64,000 nucleotides of DNA, taken from positions 186,001-250,000 of the forward strand of contig NZ_RCWE01000004.1 in assembly GCF_018448925.1 (NCBI RefSeq), written 5' to 3'. Made by a program: the position numbers and the translations under genes. A model generated the notes under the pieces. That model did not search any database and was not told where the DNA came from. It was given only the letters and a program-made list of their open reading frames with translations. This document shows positions 8,630 to 16,876 of the stretch, piece by piece; position 1 is the first letter of the stretch; every line of letters starts with the position of its first letter. The stretch comes from Photorhabdus akhurstii (GTDB lineage: Bacteria; Pseudomonadota; Gammaproteobacteria; Enterobacterales; Enterobacteriaceae).

Positions 8630-9799
8630 ATGTTAAGAGCGACCAAGGTCCGCATCTACCCCACACCCGAACAGGCCGAGTATCTTAACGGTCAGTTTGG
8701 GGCGGTCCGTTTTGCGTACAACAAGGCGCTGCACATCAAAAAGCATGCCTACAAACGTCACGGCGTGAATTTAAATCCGCGCAAAGACCTCAAACCGTTA
8801 CTGGCGGTCGCGAAGCAATCCCGCCAGTATGCCTGGCTCAGGGCATATGATTCTATCGCGTTACAGCAGGCGGTGCTCAATCTGCATACCGCGTTTGATA
8901 ATTTCTTCAATCCGAAGTTGCGCGCCCAATTTCCCACGTTCAAGCGTAAACAGGGCAAGCAATCCAGCTATCACTGTGTTGGGGTGAAAGTGCTGGAGGG
9001 CGCAGTGAAGATCCCGAAATTGTCACCGATAAAGGCCCGCATACACAGAAAAATTGAAGGGAAAGTGAAGAGCATTACGCTCTCTCGCACCGCCACGGGA
9101 AAATATTTCGCCGCTATCCTGTGTGACGACGGCAAAGAGGCGCCGGAAAAGCCGGGCGTTATCACCCGCGTGACCGGGTGTGATATGGGTTTGTCCCACT
9201 ATCTTATCGTGTCGACCGGGGAGAAGGTCAATAACCCCCGTCACCTTATCAACGCCACCCGTAACCTGCGTCGTAAACAGAAATCACTGTCCCGCAAACA
9301 ACAGGGCAGCGTTAACCGCGGCAAGGCCCGATTACGTCTGGCGGCCGTCCATGAGCGGGTAGTCCATGTCCGCGCCGATTTTCAACACAAACTCTCTCGG
9401 ACAATGGTTGACGAAAACCAAGCGATCATTGTTGAGACACTGAAATCGGCCAACATGATGAAGAATCACCACCTTGCCCGCGCTATCGGGGATGCGGGCT
9501 GGCATGGCTTCATCAAGAAACTGGAATATAAAGCCGCAGCGGCGGGCGTCCATCTGGTCAAACTGGATCAGTGGTTCGCCAGTTCGAAAACCTGCCATTG
9601 CTGCGGTCACAAAATGCCGGAAATGCCGCTGAACAAGCGGATCTGGCCATGTCCTTGCTGTGGTGTCGAACATGATCGTGACATCAACGCAGCGATCAAC
9701 ATCCAGCGCAAGGGCATACAGGAATTACAGGCGGCGGGACTCGTCGTTTCTGCCCACGGAGGCCAGCGTAAATCCGTTGCATCAACGGTTGCGGCCTGA
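8630..9799 (+). CDS. tnpB: TnpB RNA-guided nuclease (IS605 OrfB)
   Basis: TnpB proteins are RNA-guided DNA endonucleases, ancestors of Cas12, that help IS200/IS605 elements persist. This copy is full length (389 aa). It has an N-terminal helix-turn-helix region (MLRATKVRIYPTPEQ, about 1-60), a central OrfB region, RuvC-I Asp185 (GCDMG), RuvC-II Glu269 (VETLK), a zinc ribbon with Cys322/Cys325 and Cys341/Cys344, and RuvC-III in HDRDINAA (Asp349/Asp351). All catalytic residues look intact, so it is probably active rather than decayed. It is GC-richer than its neighbours. No tnpA is present. The start ATG gives the family's usual N-terminus; the ribosome site is weak. Confidence 0.93.
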   Translation: MLRATKVRIYPTPEQAEYLNGQFGAVRFAYNKALHIKKHAYKRHGVNLNPRKDLKPLLAVAKQSRQYAWLRAYDSIALQQAVLNLHTAFDNFFNPKLRAQFPTFKRKQGKQSSYHCVGVKVLEGAVKIPKLSPIKARIHRKIEGKVKSITLSRTATGKYFAAILCDDGKEAPEKPGVITRVTGCDMGLSHYLIVSTGEKVNNPRHLINATRNLRRKQKSLSRKQQGSVNRGKARLRLAAVHERVVHVRADFQHKLSRTMVDENQAIIVETLKSANMMKNHHLARAIGDAGWHGFIKKLEYKAAAAGVHLVKLDQWFASSKTCHCCGHKMPEMPLNKRIWPCPCCGVEHDRDINAAINIQRKGIQELQAAGLVVSAHGGQRKSVASTVAA

Positions 9800-9840
9800 G
9801 AAGTGGGAAGCCTTGCCGTTTACGGCGGGGAGCAGTCACT
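9700..9840 (+). ncRNA. Candidate omega (guide) RNA of TnpB
   Basis: In this family the guide RNA is made from the 3' end of tnpB and the element's right end, and its guide is the flanking host DNA. Here the right end holds a strong stem, CCTTGCCG (9811-9818) with CGGCGGGG (9823-9830, two G-T pairs) around loop TTTA, followed by AGCAGTCAC. The guide would begin near 9840-9845. The 5' limit given is arbitrary. Confidence 0.45.
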
Positions 9841-9924
9841 TAACTAAATATAAAGTTAAATTTGGTGATTGATGGGCTATGATTAGCCAAAAATAAAATC
9901 TGCTGATTGCTATGAGGGGTATCG

Positions 9925-10467
9925 ATGACTTACCAAAAAGCCGGATACATCGCTATTATTAAGCGAGTTTTAGGTTGGATGATTTTTATTCCGGCACTTT
10001 TATCGACCATTGTTTCTGTGATCAATCTTGCCTGGTTGCATGGTATTAAAGGTGATGGTATCAATGCTGTTTTGGGTGATTTGCTGAAAATGATGGCTGA
10101 AATGGTGCGTTTTAATACCCCATTTCTGGATTTCTTCTGGAAAAATTCTCCAACACCTGATCATCTGGCTGACTTTACCGGGTCAACACTTGGTTTCCTG
10201 ATTATCTATTTTCTTATTTTTTTCGGCCTTGCTATGAATGCATCAGGTCAACGTATGTACAGGCAAGTGAAGTTTGTACGCGAAAATATTGAAGATCAGC
10301 TTATTATTGAAAAAGTTAAAGGCAATAATGGACTGACGAGAGAACAGATTGAATTAAAAATTAAATTTCCTCGTCATACACTGTTCAGTCAGATTTATAT
10401 CTTATATATTTCACCGGTAATTATCGGTGCGATTTTTTATTTTCTATTGAAAATCTTAGGCTGGTAA
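9925..10467 (+). CDS. yniB: YniB family membrane protein
   Basis: A 180-residue protein closely similar to E. coli YniB (178 aa), beginning MTYQKAGYIAIIKRVLGWMIFIPAL. Hydrophobic segments lie at about 14-37, 90-110 and 151-178, so it is a small inner-membrane protein; a charged stretch (EDQLIIEKVKGNNGLTREQIE) lies between the last two. Function is unknown. The ATG has GAGGGG 5 nt upstream. It converges on yniA, as in E. coli, but yniC, normally next to it, is missing and the tnpB element is there instead. Confidence 0.9.
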   Translation: MTYQKAGYIAIIKRVLGWMIFIPALLSTIVSVINLAWLHGIKGDGINAVLGDLLKMMAEMVRFNTPFLDFFWKNSPTPDHLADFTGSTLGFLIIYFLIFFGLAMNASGQRMYRQVKFVRENIEDQLIIEKVKGNNGLTREQIELKIKFPRHTLFSQIYILYISPVIIGAIFYFLLKILGW

Positions 10468-10484
10468 ACGCTCCGGTTGGCTAT

Positions 10485-10510
10485 AGCTGCGGAATAAGGT
10501 TTTCGCAGCT
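10485..10510. terminator. Hairpin between convergent yniB and yniA
   Basis: AGCTGCG (10485-10491) pairs with CGCAGCT (10504-10510) around a 12-nt loop. No T run follows on either strand, so termination is only suggested by position. Confidence 0.35.
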
Positions 10511-10523
10511 TGATTACCACTGA

Positions 10524-11390
10524 TTAGCTATTTTTAGTCAAAATATTATCAATAATATTTTGAACCGCAATAAGATTATCACCACCAAACAGATTACACC
10601 GGTTAAGCAAATAATAGAGCTGATACATAGGCTGTCGTTCGATAAAGTTGGCAGGGAGCGGCCATACGCTCTGATAGCCATCAAAAATTTGCATCGGTAA
10701 ATCAGGGTATAACGGTAACATAGCGAAATCACATTCACGATCTCCCCAATAACAGGCTGGGTCGAAGGCAACGGCTTGATCATCTAACGAAGCACAATTA
10801 GCTGGCCAGAGATCGCCATGTAAGAGAGAGGGTTGTGGCTGATGGTGTTGAAGTTTGTTACTTATGGTTTGAACGATATTATCAATGTCGCCAAATATCA
10901 TGTTTTTTTCTGCTGCGATTTGTAATTGCCAACCAATCCGCTTTTCCGCATAAAATTGGTGCCAACGTCGTTGCCAGCCATTGGGTTGTGGTGTCGTTGC
11001 CAGCATATTGTCAAAATCAAAACCGAATTGAGGTTGCTCACTCCATTGATGAAGTTTTGCCAGTTGTTGACCGAAGCAATAGGCACTGTGAGGGTCAAAA
11101 GATTTTAAAGGCAGAAATTCAAGCAAGAGAAAGCTATGGTCACGGGTGTTGCCAATACCATAAACAGTTGGAACACGGATAGTCTGGCTGCGTGCCAAGA
11201 GTTCAAGTTGTTCTGATTCTGCTTTGAAGACAGGGAGCATTTCCCGCAGGTTTGATTTGACAAAAATTTGTCGTTTTCCATGTGTGATTCGCCAAGCTTG
11301 GTGGATGTCCCCTCCGGCTAACTCAGTTTTATCGTGAATTTCAGCAACACCGAAATGTTCGTTTAACAAACGATTTATTGCTTGCCACAT
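10524..11390 (-). CDS. yniA: Fructosamine kinase family protein YniA
   Basis: A 288-residue kinase-fold protein of the fructosamine/ketosamine-3-kinase family, which phosphorylates ketosamines so that glycated amines are released (deglycation). The ATP lysine is probably Lys45 (FVKSN). The catalytic loop is H191-G-D193-L-W-P-A-N198, and the metal-binding Asp210 is in AFDPACYWGDRECD. Length and motifs match E. coli YniA (286 aa). The start MWQAINRLLN at 11390 follows GAGGTGAACC. The bacterial enzyme's real substrate is not settled. Confidence 0.92.
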   Translation of the reverse strand: MWQAINRLLNEHFGVAEIHDKTELAGGDIHQAWRITHGKRQIFVKSNLREMLPVFKAESEQLELLARSQTIRVPTVYGIGNTRDHSFLLLEFLPLKSFDPHSAYCFGQQLAKLHQWSEQPQFGFDFDNMLATTPQPNGWQRRWHQFYAEKRIGWQLQIAAEKNMIFGDIDNIVQTISNKLQHHQPQPSLLHGDLWPANCASLDDQAVAFDPACYWGDRECDFAMLPLYPDLPMQIFDGYQSVWPLPANFIERQPMYQLYYLLNRCNLFGGDNLIAVQNIIDNILTKNS

Positions 11391-11474
11391 GGTTCACCTC
11401 TCTACGTCGTCAATTACTTTATGAACAATTATAGTCAGAGAAAATATATGATCAGGTAAAAAATATGATTAACA

Positions 11475-11507
11475 GGGTTATATCTCAAAACAGATATAAC
11501 CCTTTTT
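11475..11507. terminator. Hairpin just past sitD
   Basis: GGGTTATATCT (11475-11485) pairs perfectly with AGATATAACCC (11492-11502), an 11-bp stem. The T5 run (11503-11507) is on the plus strand; on the minus strand, the direction of sitD, the stem is followed by a looser T-rich stretch. It most likely ends the sit operon, and could also stop plus-strand read-through. Confidence 0.6.
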
Positions 11508-11508
11508 G

Positions 11509-12396
11509 TTATTGGTTGGGTTCGTTAGAGATTTGTAGAGCAGCTTGATACGTTTTACGTTTAGATTTTGTTCTTACAAGTTTTATCTGATTGTAAGCCA
11601 GTGCTAGTGTAAAGAAGATAGCCTGAACAATAACAATGCATGGTCCCGTTGCGCCATCAATGTGGAAACTGATCAGAGTACCTAGGACACAGGAACTGAC
11701 CGATGCAATGATAGCGACAATTAACATTCGGTCAAAACTGCGGCATAACATGAAAGCGATAATGCCTGGTGATATCAACATTGCAATAACCAAAATCATT
11801 CCCACTGCTTGCAGGGAAGCGACGATGGTCATGGACAGCAGGCAAAGCAAACCATAATGCAAAAGCTTAACAGGTAATCCCACAACGCGCGCTTGGTTCG
11901 GATCGAAGCAGTAAAGCATAAAGTCTTTGCGCTTTAGCAGTACCACCGCCATAGTGATGCCGGTAATCCATAATGTTTGGTTCAACTCATCTTTAGTAAT
12001 CCCTAGTATATTTCCGAACAGAATATGAGTGAGATGTTGGTCGGTATCCATACGGGCAAAAAGAACTAAACCAAAGGCAAACATGCCTGAAAAGACAATT
12101 CCCATGACAGTATCTTCTTTTATCCGGCTATGTTCTTTCAGATATCCCGTTGCAACAGCACAAAAAATACCGGAAAGAAATGCGCCAATAGCCAGTGGTA
12201 TACCGGCAGCGAAAGCCAGCACAATACCTGGTAATACAGCGTGAGAAATGGCGTCTCCCATTAACGACCAGCCTTTAAGAACCAGATAGCAAGAGAGCAT
12301 TGCACATACCGCACCTGTTACAATCGCGGCGAATATCGCTCGTTGCATAAATGGAAACATAAACGGCTCAGTGAGTAACTGTATTAACTCATTCAT
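11509..12396 (-). CDS. sitD: Iron/manganese ABC transporter permease SitD (YfeD)
   Basis: Second membrane subunit of the chelated iron/manganese importer, ABC-3 (cluster 9) family. The 295 residues are mostly hydrophobic, seven to eight predicted helices. The family pattern [22 protein letters not shown] near the N-terminus is the same as in SitC. The C-terminus is basic. Its ATG overlaps the sitC stop by 4 bases (ATGA), showing translational coupling. It is last in the operon and followed by a strong hairpin. Confidence 0.93.
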   Translation of the reverse strand: MNELIQLLTEPFMFPFMQRAIFAAIVTGAVCAMLSCYLVLKGWSLMGDAISHAVLPGIVLAFAAGIPLAIGAFLSGIFCAVATGYLKEHSRIKEDTVMGIVFSGMFAFGLVLFARMDTDQHLTHILFGNILGITKDELNQTLWITGITMAVVLLKRKDFMLYCFDPNQARVVGLPVKLLHYGLLCLLSMTIVASLQAVGMILVIAMLISPGIIAFMLCRSFDRMLIVAIIASVSSCVLGTLISFHIDGATGPCIVIVQAIFFTLALAYNQIKLVRTKSKRKTYQAALQISNEPNQ

Positions 12397-13268
12397 GGTT
12401 GTGTCTCCTGAGCCAATGTCGAGGATTCTTTTTTGGCACGCATACGTGAAGCGAATAGTCCATGTTTTGGCGCAAAGAAGAATGCTAGCAAGAAAATAAT
12501 GGTTTGCAGTGTGACAATGACACCACCAGTAGCGCCGTTAAGGAAGAAACTTAGGTAAGCGCCAAATGCACTGGTCAGAGAGCCAATAGCAACAGCAATG
12601 ATCAGCAGGTGCTTAAAGCGGTCAGTTAATAAATAAGCTGTTGCGCCTGGAGTGACTACCATTGCAATCACTAGAATAGCGCCGACAGTTTGTAGAGCTG
12701 CGACAGTACAAGCACTCAACAAAGTAAAAAAAATGATTTTCATCCGCAAGGGAGATAAGCCGATAGAGCGTGCGTGCGTTTCATCAAAAAAGACAACGAG
12801 CAAATCTTTCCAGATAAACATGAGCACGATAAATGAAATTGCGATAATGATTTCAACCTGGAGAACATCTTCATCAGCGATGCCAAGGATATTGCCGAAA
12901 ATAATGGTTTGTACGTTAACGGAAGTAGGATTGAGAGAAACGATTAATAAGCCGGCTGCAAAGAAAGTGGAAAAAATGAACCCGATCACCGCATCTTCGC
13001 GTAAACGAGTGATATGACGAACCAGAGTCATAGATAGCGCTGCCAGCATTCCGGTAAAAAAAGCACCACCTGCATAAGGGAGACCCAGTGCGTAAGCACC
13101 GGCGACGCCAGGTACAACTGAGTGAGAAAGAGCATCTCCCATCAATGACCAGCCTTTTAGCATCAGGTAGGAGGAAAGGAAAGCACAGACGGCACCGACG
13201 ATAGCACTAACCCAGATGGCTTTTACCATGTAATTGTAGTGAAAAGGTTGCAGCAAAAGTTCTGTCAT
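12393..13268 (-). CDS. sitC: Iron/manganese ABC transporter permease SitC (YfeC)
   Basis: First membrane subunit of the SitABCD importer. The 291 residues contain seven to eight hydrophobic segments and the family stretch [30 protein letters not shown]. It is about as long as SitD and clearly its paralogue, so the channel is probably a heterodimer. The start overlaps the sitB stop by 4 bases. Metal specificity cannot be read from this subunit. Confidence 0.93.
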   Translation of the reverse strand: MTELLLQPFHYNYMVKAIWVSAIVGAVCAFLSSYLMLKGWSLMGDALSHSVVPGVAGAYALGLPYAGGAFFTGMLAALSMTLVRHITRLREDAVIGFIFSTFFAAGLLIVSLNPTSVNVQTIIFGNILGIADEDVLQVEIIIAISFIVLMFIWKDLLVVFFDETHARSIGLSPLRMKIIFFTLLSACTVAALQTVGAILVIAMVVTPGATAYLLTDRFKHLLIIAVAIGSLTSAFGAYLSFFLNGATGGVIVTLQTIIFLLAFFFAPKHGLFASRMRAKKESSTLAQETQP

Positions 13269-14161
13269 GATTGGCGCTTCTCCTTATGCTGACTCTGCCG
13301 CGGCGGAACATGGTGATCATGACCATAAAATACGGCTGCGCGTTCATCATCAGTAATAACCGTCAAGGAGCGTGGATCATCATCATCATGTAATTCCGGG
13401 CCGGATAGATTAATATGACGAAGCACTCCACCAAAAGTCATCTCTAAGTTTTTTTGGGTGAAAGTTGTTTCTGTTGGGCCGCTTGCCAGAACAGTCCGGT
13501 TGATTAAGATGACATGATCGCAGAATTCAGGCACGCTACCAAGGTTATGTGTGGAAACCAAAACCAGATGGCCCTCATCACGTAAATCACATAGTAGGTC
13601 AATGATGGCATTTTCTGTTTTTACATCAACACCAGTGAAAGGTTCATCCAGTAATAGAACTTTGCCTTCCTGAGCCAGAGCCCTTGCAAGAAAAACCCGT
13701 TTTTTCTGTCCGCCTGAGAGTTCGCCAATTTGCCGGTTGCGTAGGGCGGTTAAGCCGACACGTTCAAGGGCTTTATCAACCGCTTGGTGATCTTTTTTAC
13801 TTGGGATTCTCAGGAATCCCATTTTCCCATAGCGGCCCATCATAACGACATCAGAAACCAATACGGGAAAGTTCCAGTCGACTTCTTCTGTCTGAGGGAC
13901 ATATGCAATAATATTTTTTTTCAAAGCATTTTTGACTGGCATATCACTCAGAGTTACTTTTCCCTGAGATGGGCTTACCAGCCCCATGATGGTCTTAAAC
14001 AGTGTGGATTTACCACTACCGTTAATGCCCACCAATGCACAGATAGTTCCACCGGTGATAGAAAAACTTGCATCATAAATAGCTGTGTGACCGTTGTTAT
14101 AAGTCACAGTAGCGTCATCGACGACTAAATGAGGACGTTCAAACAGCATATTGCTATTCAT
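13265..14161 (-). CDS. sitB: Iron/manganese ABC transporter ATPase SitB (YfeB)
   Basis: Cytoplasmic ATPase that powers the SitCD channel. The 298 residues show Walker A G45-INGSGK-S-T53, Q-loop VPQTEEVDW (about 88-96), signature LSGGQ (148-152), Walker B VLLLDEP (168-174) and the H-loop VSTHN (about 203). The C-terminal tail is rich in Asp and His (HDDDDP, YGHDHH), a possible metal-sensing or metal-buffering segment. The start overlaps the sitA stop by 4 bases, as with every junction in this operon. Confidence 0.95.
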   Translation of the reverse strand: MNSNMLFERPHLVVDDATVTYNNGHTAIYDASFSITGGTICALVGINGSGKSTLFKTIMGLVSPSQGKVTLSDMPVKNALKKNIIAYVPQTEEVDWNFPVLVSDVVMMGRYGKMGFLRIPSKKDHQAVDKALERVGLTALRNRQIGELSGGQKKRVFLARALAQEGKVLLLDEPFTGVDVKTENAIIDLLCDLRDEGHLVLVSTHNLGSVPEFCDHVILINRTVLASGPTETTFTQKNLEMTFGGVLRHINLSGPELHDDDDPRSLTVITDDERAAVFYGHDHHVPPRQSQHKEKRQS

Positions 14162-15078
14162 TGATTAAATCCTTTTGCGATTGTATCTACAGTTTTGTTC
14201 AGTAAATCAATATAAGTTGGTACTGGGCCGTCACTGCCGGAGAGTGAATCCACATAAAGAACGCCACCATAACGGGCATCTGTTTCTTTACTGACTTGTT
14301 TAGCGGGTTTATCTGAAATTGTACTTTCACTAAACACAACTGGGATTTTATTTGCTCTTACAGTATCGATAACATGACGAACTTGTTGTGGTGAACCCTG
14401 TTCTTCCGCATTAATTGGCCATAGATAAACTTCCTTGAATTGGTAATCTTTAGCCAAATAGCTAAAAGCCCCTTCGCTGGTGACTAACCAACGTTGATCC
14501 TGTGGAATCCGGGAAAGACGTTCTCGCAGTGGAGAATCTAGTTGGGCGATTTTTTCAGCGTAGGCTTTGGCGTTCCTATTATAAATTTCTGCATTTTCAG
14601 GATCGTATTTCACAAATGCTTGGCGGATATTCTCGATATAGACCAAAGCATTTGTGGGTGACATCCAGGCGTGAGGATTAGGGTTCCCGTTGTAAGGCCC
14701 TTCACGGATAGGGAGTGGTTCAATGCCGTCAGTAATGACAACGGCAGGTACATCTTTAAGGTTTTCAAAGAAGCGTTCAAACCAGCGCTCTAGATTTAGC
14801 CCATTCCAAAGGATCAAATCAGCATGTTGAGATTTTATAATATCTTTGGGGGTAGGTTGGTAATCATGGATTTCGGCGCCAGGTTTAGTAATTGATTCAA
14901 CAATCGCCGCATCACCTGCTACGTTTTGTGCGATATCTTGAATGATAGTAAAGGTAGTGACGACTTTAAATTGTTTGGCGGCAGCTACCTGATGGCTAAA
15001 TAAAATTGTGGATAAGAGAATTAACATAATTCCCAGAACAGGAGGGGAAAGTAAAAGCAGAGAAAGTTTTTTCTTCAT
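14158..15078 (-). CDS. sitA: Iron/manganese-binding periplasmic protein SitA (YfeA)
   Basis: Solute-binding protein of cluster A-I (ZnuA/SitA type) that captures Mn(II)/Fe(II) in the periplasm for SitBCD. The start chosen is ATG 15078; the TTG one codon earlier is less likely. The 306-residue product has a long N-terminal signal peptide ending near VAAA-K (about residue 34). The four metal ligands are His71 (EIHDYQPT), His136 (NPHAWMSP), Glu202 ([10 protein letters not shown]) and Asp277 (YVDSLSG), each exactly 5 below the YfeA numbers I recall. First gene of sitABCD; promoter and Fur box lie 35-70 bases upstream. Members of this family support virulence in Yersinia and insect colonisation in Photorhabdus. 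Confidence 0.95.
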   Translation of the reverse strand: MKKKLSLLLLSPPVLGIMLILLSTILFSHQVAAAKQFKVVTTFTIIQDIAQNVAGDAAIVESITKPGAEIHDYQPTPKDIIKSQHADLILWNGLNLERWFERFFENLKDVPAVVITDGIEPLPIREGPYNGNPNPHAWMSPTNALVYIENIRQAFVKYDPENAEIYNRNAKAYAEKIAQLDSPLRERLSRIPQDQRWLVTSEGAFSYLAKDYQFKEVYLWPINAEEQGSPQQVRHVIDTVRANKIPVVFSESTISDKPAKQVSKETDARYGGVLYVDSLSGSDGPVPTYIDLLNKTVDTIAKGFNQ

Positions 15079-15112
15079 CAATTCAAACCTTACTTGTTAT
15101 AAGTATATATAT

Positions 15113-15131
15113 GATAACGATTATCAATATC
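15113..15131 (-). promoter_or_regulatory. Fur box of the sitABCD operon
   Basis: The 19 bases GATAACGATTATCAATATC match the Fur consensus GATAATGATAATCATTATC at 16 positions. The site covers the -10 of the sitA promoter, so Fe-Fur should block RNA polymerase. Repression by iron is known for yfe/sit operons. Confidence 0.88.
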
Positions 15132-15147
15132 ATCTAAGTAAAGTCAA
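15120..15147 (-). promoter_or_regulatory. Sigma-70 promoter of sitABCD
   Basis: Read on the minus strand: -35 TTGACT (15147-15142), 16-base spacer, -10 GATAAT (15125-15120). The Fur box lies over the -10 and start site. Confidence 0.7.
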
Positions 15148-15300
15148 GATTATAAAATTTGGGAACAGCGATTATTGCGATAGTCATTCCATATGAATAT
15201 GAACACGAATACAGTGAAAAGTTAAGTAAAAATATTTTTAGATTGTAAACGAAATTGTATATGCTGCGCTTTAGTAAAATTTGATCCAGAGGATTATAGG

Positions 15301-15972
15301 GTGAAATTAAGACTGAGCTTTGTGGCACTGATCGTGCTGTTAGTCGGTTGCGCTGAGAGAAATGCTCAGCAAACAAATGCGGGTAAACAGTCCGGTCAGC
15401 AACGTATGCTTAGTGGCAATACTGCTAACGCAGCTAGAATTTCTTCTTTCCCGCCAACGCCCTTTGACACATTTATTCAACAGGCATCCAATCGATACGG
15501 CGTTGATGAAACGCTTATCAGAGCGATTATTCAAGTTGAATCCGGTTTCCGTCCTGATGCGATCAGTAAATCGAATGCAATTGGTCTTATGCAGATTAAA
15601 GCATCGACCGCAGGACGGGATGTGTATCGACAAAAAGGGCGTCTTGGTCAGCCGACAACTCGTGAGTTGAAAGATCCTAAAACCAATATCGATCTTGGCA
15701 CTGCTTATATCAGTATTCTGAAAGAGCAACATCTGGCAGGTATTGATAACCCTGAGACCCTCTACTATGCCACTATTGTTGCCTACGTAAATGGTGCGGG
15801 TGCTCTTTTGCGTACTTTTAATGTGGATCGTCAGTTAGCCGTTAATAAAATAAACCGCATGACACCGGATGAGTTTTATCAATATGTTCAGGATAATCAT
15901 CCAGCACCTCAGGCTCCACGCTATTTATGGAAGGTAAAAAAGGCTTATCGTTCGTTAGTAATGGCAGATTGA
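15301..15972 (+). CDS. emtA: Membrane-bound lytic transglycosylase EmtA (MltE)
   Basis: Endo-acting lytic transglycosylase that cleaves within glycan strands of peptidoglycan and leaves 1,6-anhydro ends; anchored to the outer membrane as a lipoprotein. Start is GTG at 15301, preceded by AGAGGA; this alone gives the lipobox LVGC with Cys17 as the lipidated residue. A variable linker (18-55) is followed by the SLT domain with catalytic Glu80 in QVESGF, then SKSNAIGLMQIK, AYVNGAGALL and the C-terminal NHPAPQAPRYL typical of MltE. Length 223 aa against 203 in E. coli; the excess is in the linker. It is divergent from sitA and stands alone upstream of the NRPS; E. coli emtA has different neighbours. 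Confidence 0.92.
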   Translation: MKLRLSFVALIVLLVGCAERNAQQTNAGKQSGQQRMLSGNTANAARISSFPPTPFDTFIQQASNRYGVDETLIRAIIQVESGFRPDAISKSNAIGLMQIKASTAGRDVYRQKGRLGQPTTRELKDPKTNIDLGTAYISILKEQHLAGIDNPETLYYATIVAYVNGAGALLRTFNVDRQLAVNKINRMTPDEFYQYVQDNHPAPQAPRYLWKVKKAYRSLVMAD

Positions 15973-16876
15973 GTTGCTGATAAAAATGACGATTCCATTT
16001 ACGACATCCTCGCATTGGTCGGGAGTTTACGGCGGTTTTTGCTAAATTTAACTGCGAAAGACTTGTTCTTAATTTGTAGTGGATTCTGGGAAATAAAATG
16101 ATCCCTCCTTTGGTACTGATTGTGGAGGAGGGGACTTTAATATATGTGTTCACTGGTGTTTACAAGCTAAACGGTATAGGACCTCATTTCAATTTACATC
16201 ATGCGATGGTAAATATTATCTGATATCCGATAATTCATATCTTATGTTTCTTATGAACAATACGGTATTCCATCAATGTTGATCTTAACTACATTATTAT
16301 AAGATAATATATAGTTAGATTGATTTTAATTGGAAATTGTTTTCTTATGAAGTTAAAGATAATTAATTTTTACATTAATTGCATAAGATTATTATTATAA
16401 AATAATGATAAATGAAGTTAATTTTAGCCTAAACTTATGTTTTAAAGTGATTAAATATACAGATTTTCTTTGTGAATGTTTAATGAGTTGTATTTGATAT
16501 GGCATTTTACCTGCTCCTTGTTTAAAGGGTGAGGCGTTATTTTTCAATAAATTATCGAAGTTTTCTCGTACTCATAATGGAATTAAGCATCAGCCCAAAA
16601 GTGCTTATCCAAAAAATAAGGATGAAATAGAACATATATTTACGTTTCATAAATGACCATTTCCCGGGTTTAGGAAAGTTATCATCACAGAATTGCTAAT
16701 AAATAAGTTATTTACATCCAATTACAGAGAGAAAACATTGCTGAGTATTTTAGTTGATGTTTAACGTGCCCATTTTTATTCCGCTTGGGATAAGTGGGGC
16801 AAAAATAAAAAAACACTTGTGATGATTGCTAAGAATGATAGTTGCCAAATATCTAACAGATTTATTGAGGTAGTAG
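15973..16876. other. 900-base AT-rich leader before the NRPS gene
   Basis: No credible gene: all frames are short and stop-rich. It contains long A/T runs (for example 16310-16440), in contrast to the GC-richer NRPS. One inverted repeat, CCCTCCT (16103-16109) with AGGAGGG (16126-16132), lies after emtA but has no T run. The NRPS promoter must be in here; I could not pick a convincing -35/-10 pair. The NRPS ribosome site is GAGG at 16867-16870, 6 bases before the ATG. Confidence 0.6.

Larger units (their letters stand above)
8440..9845 (+). mobile_element. IS200/IS605-type element carrying tnpB only
   Basis: The element holds one gene, tnpB, and no Y1 transposase tnpA, so it should need TnpA in trans to move. 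The left-end region contains hairpins GCCC/GGGC (8495-8507) and AAAGCCC/GGGCTTT (8523-8539). The right end has the strong stem 9811-9830. As expected for this family there are no terminal inverted repeats or target duplication that I can see. Both outer limits are estimates: right end about 9835-9845, left end between about 8440 and 8490. It sits between ydjM and yniB, where E. coli has yniC. Confidence 0.7.

Noticed and set aside
8630-9799. TnpB as a possible Cas12-type CRISPR effector
   Set aside because: At 389 residues, with IS200/IS605-type ends and no repeat array or cas genes nearby, it is an ordinary transposon-borne TnpB.
16103-16132. Inverted repeat CCCTCCT/AGGAGGG as terminator of emtA
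   Set aside because: It lies 130 bases past the stop and has a 16-base loop and no T run, so termination is not supported.
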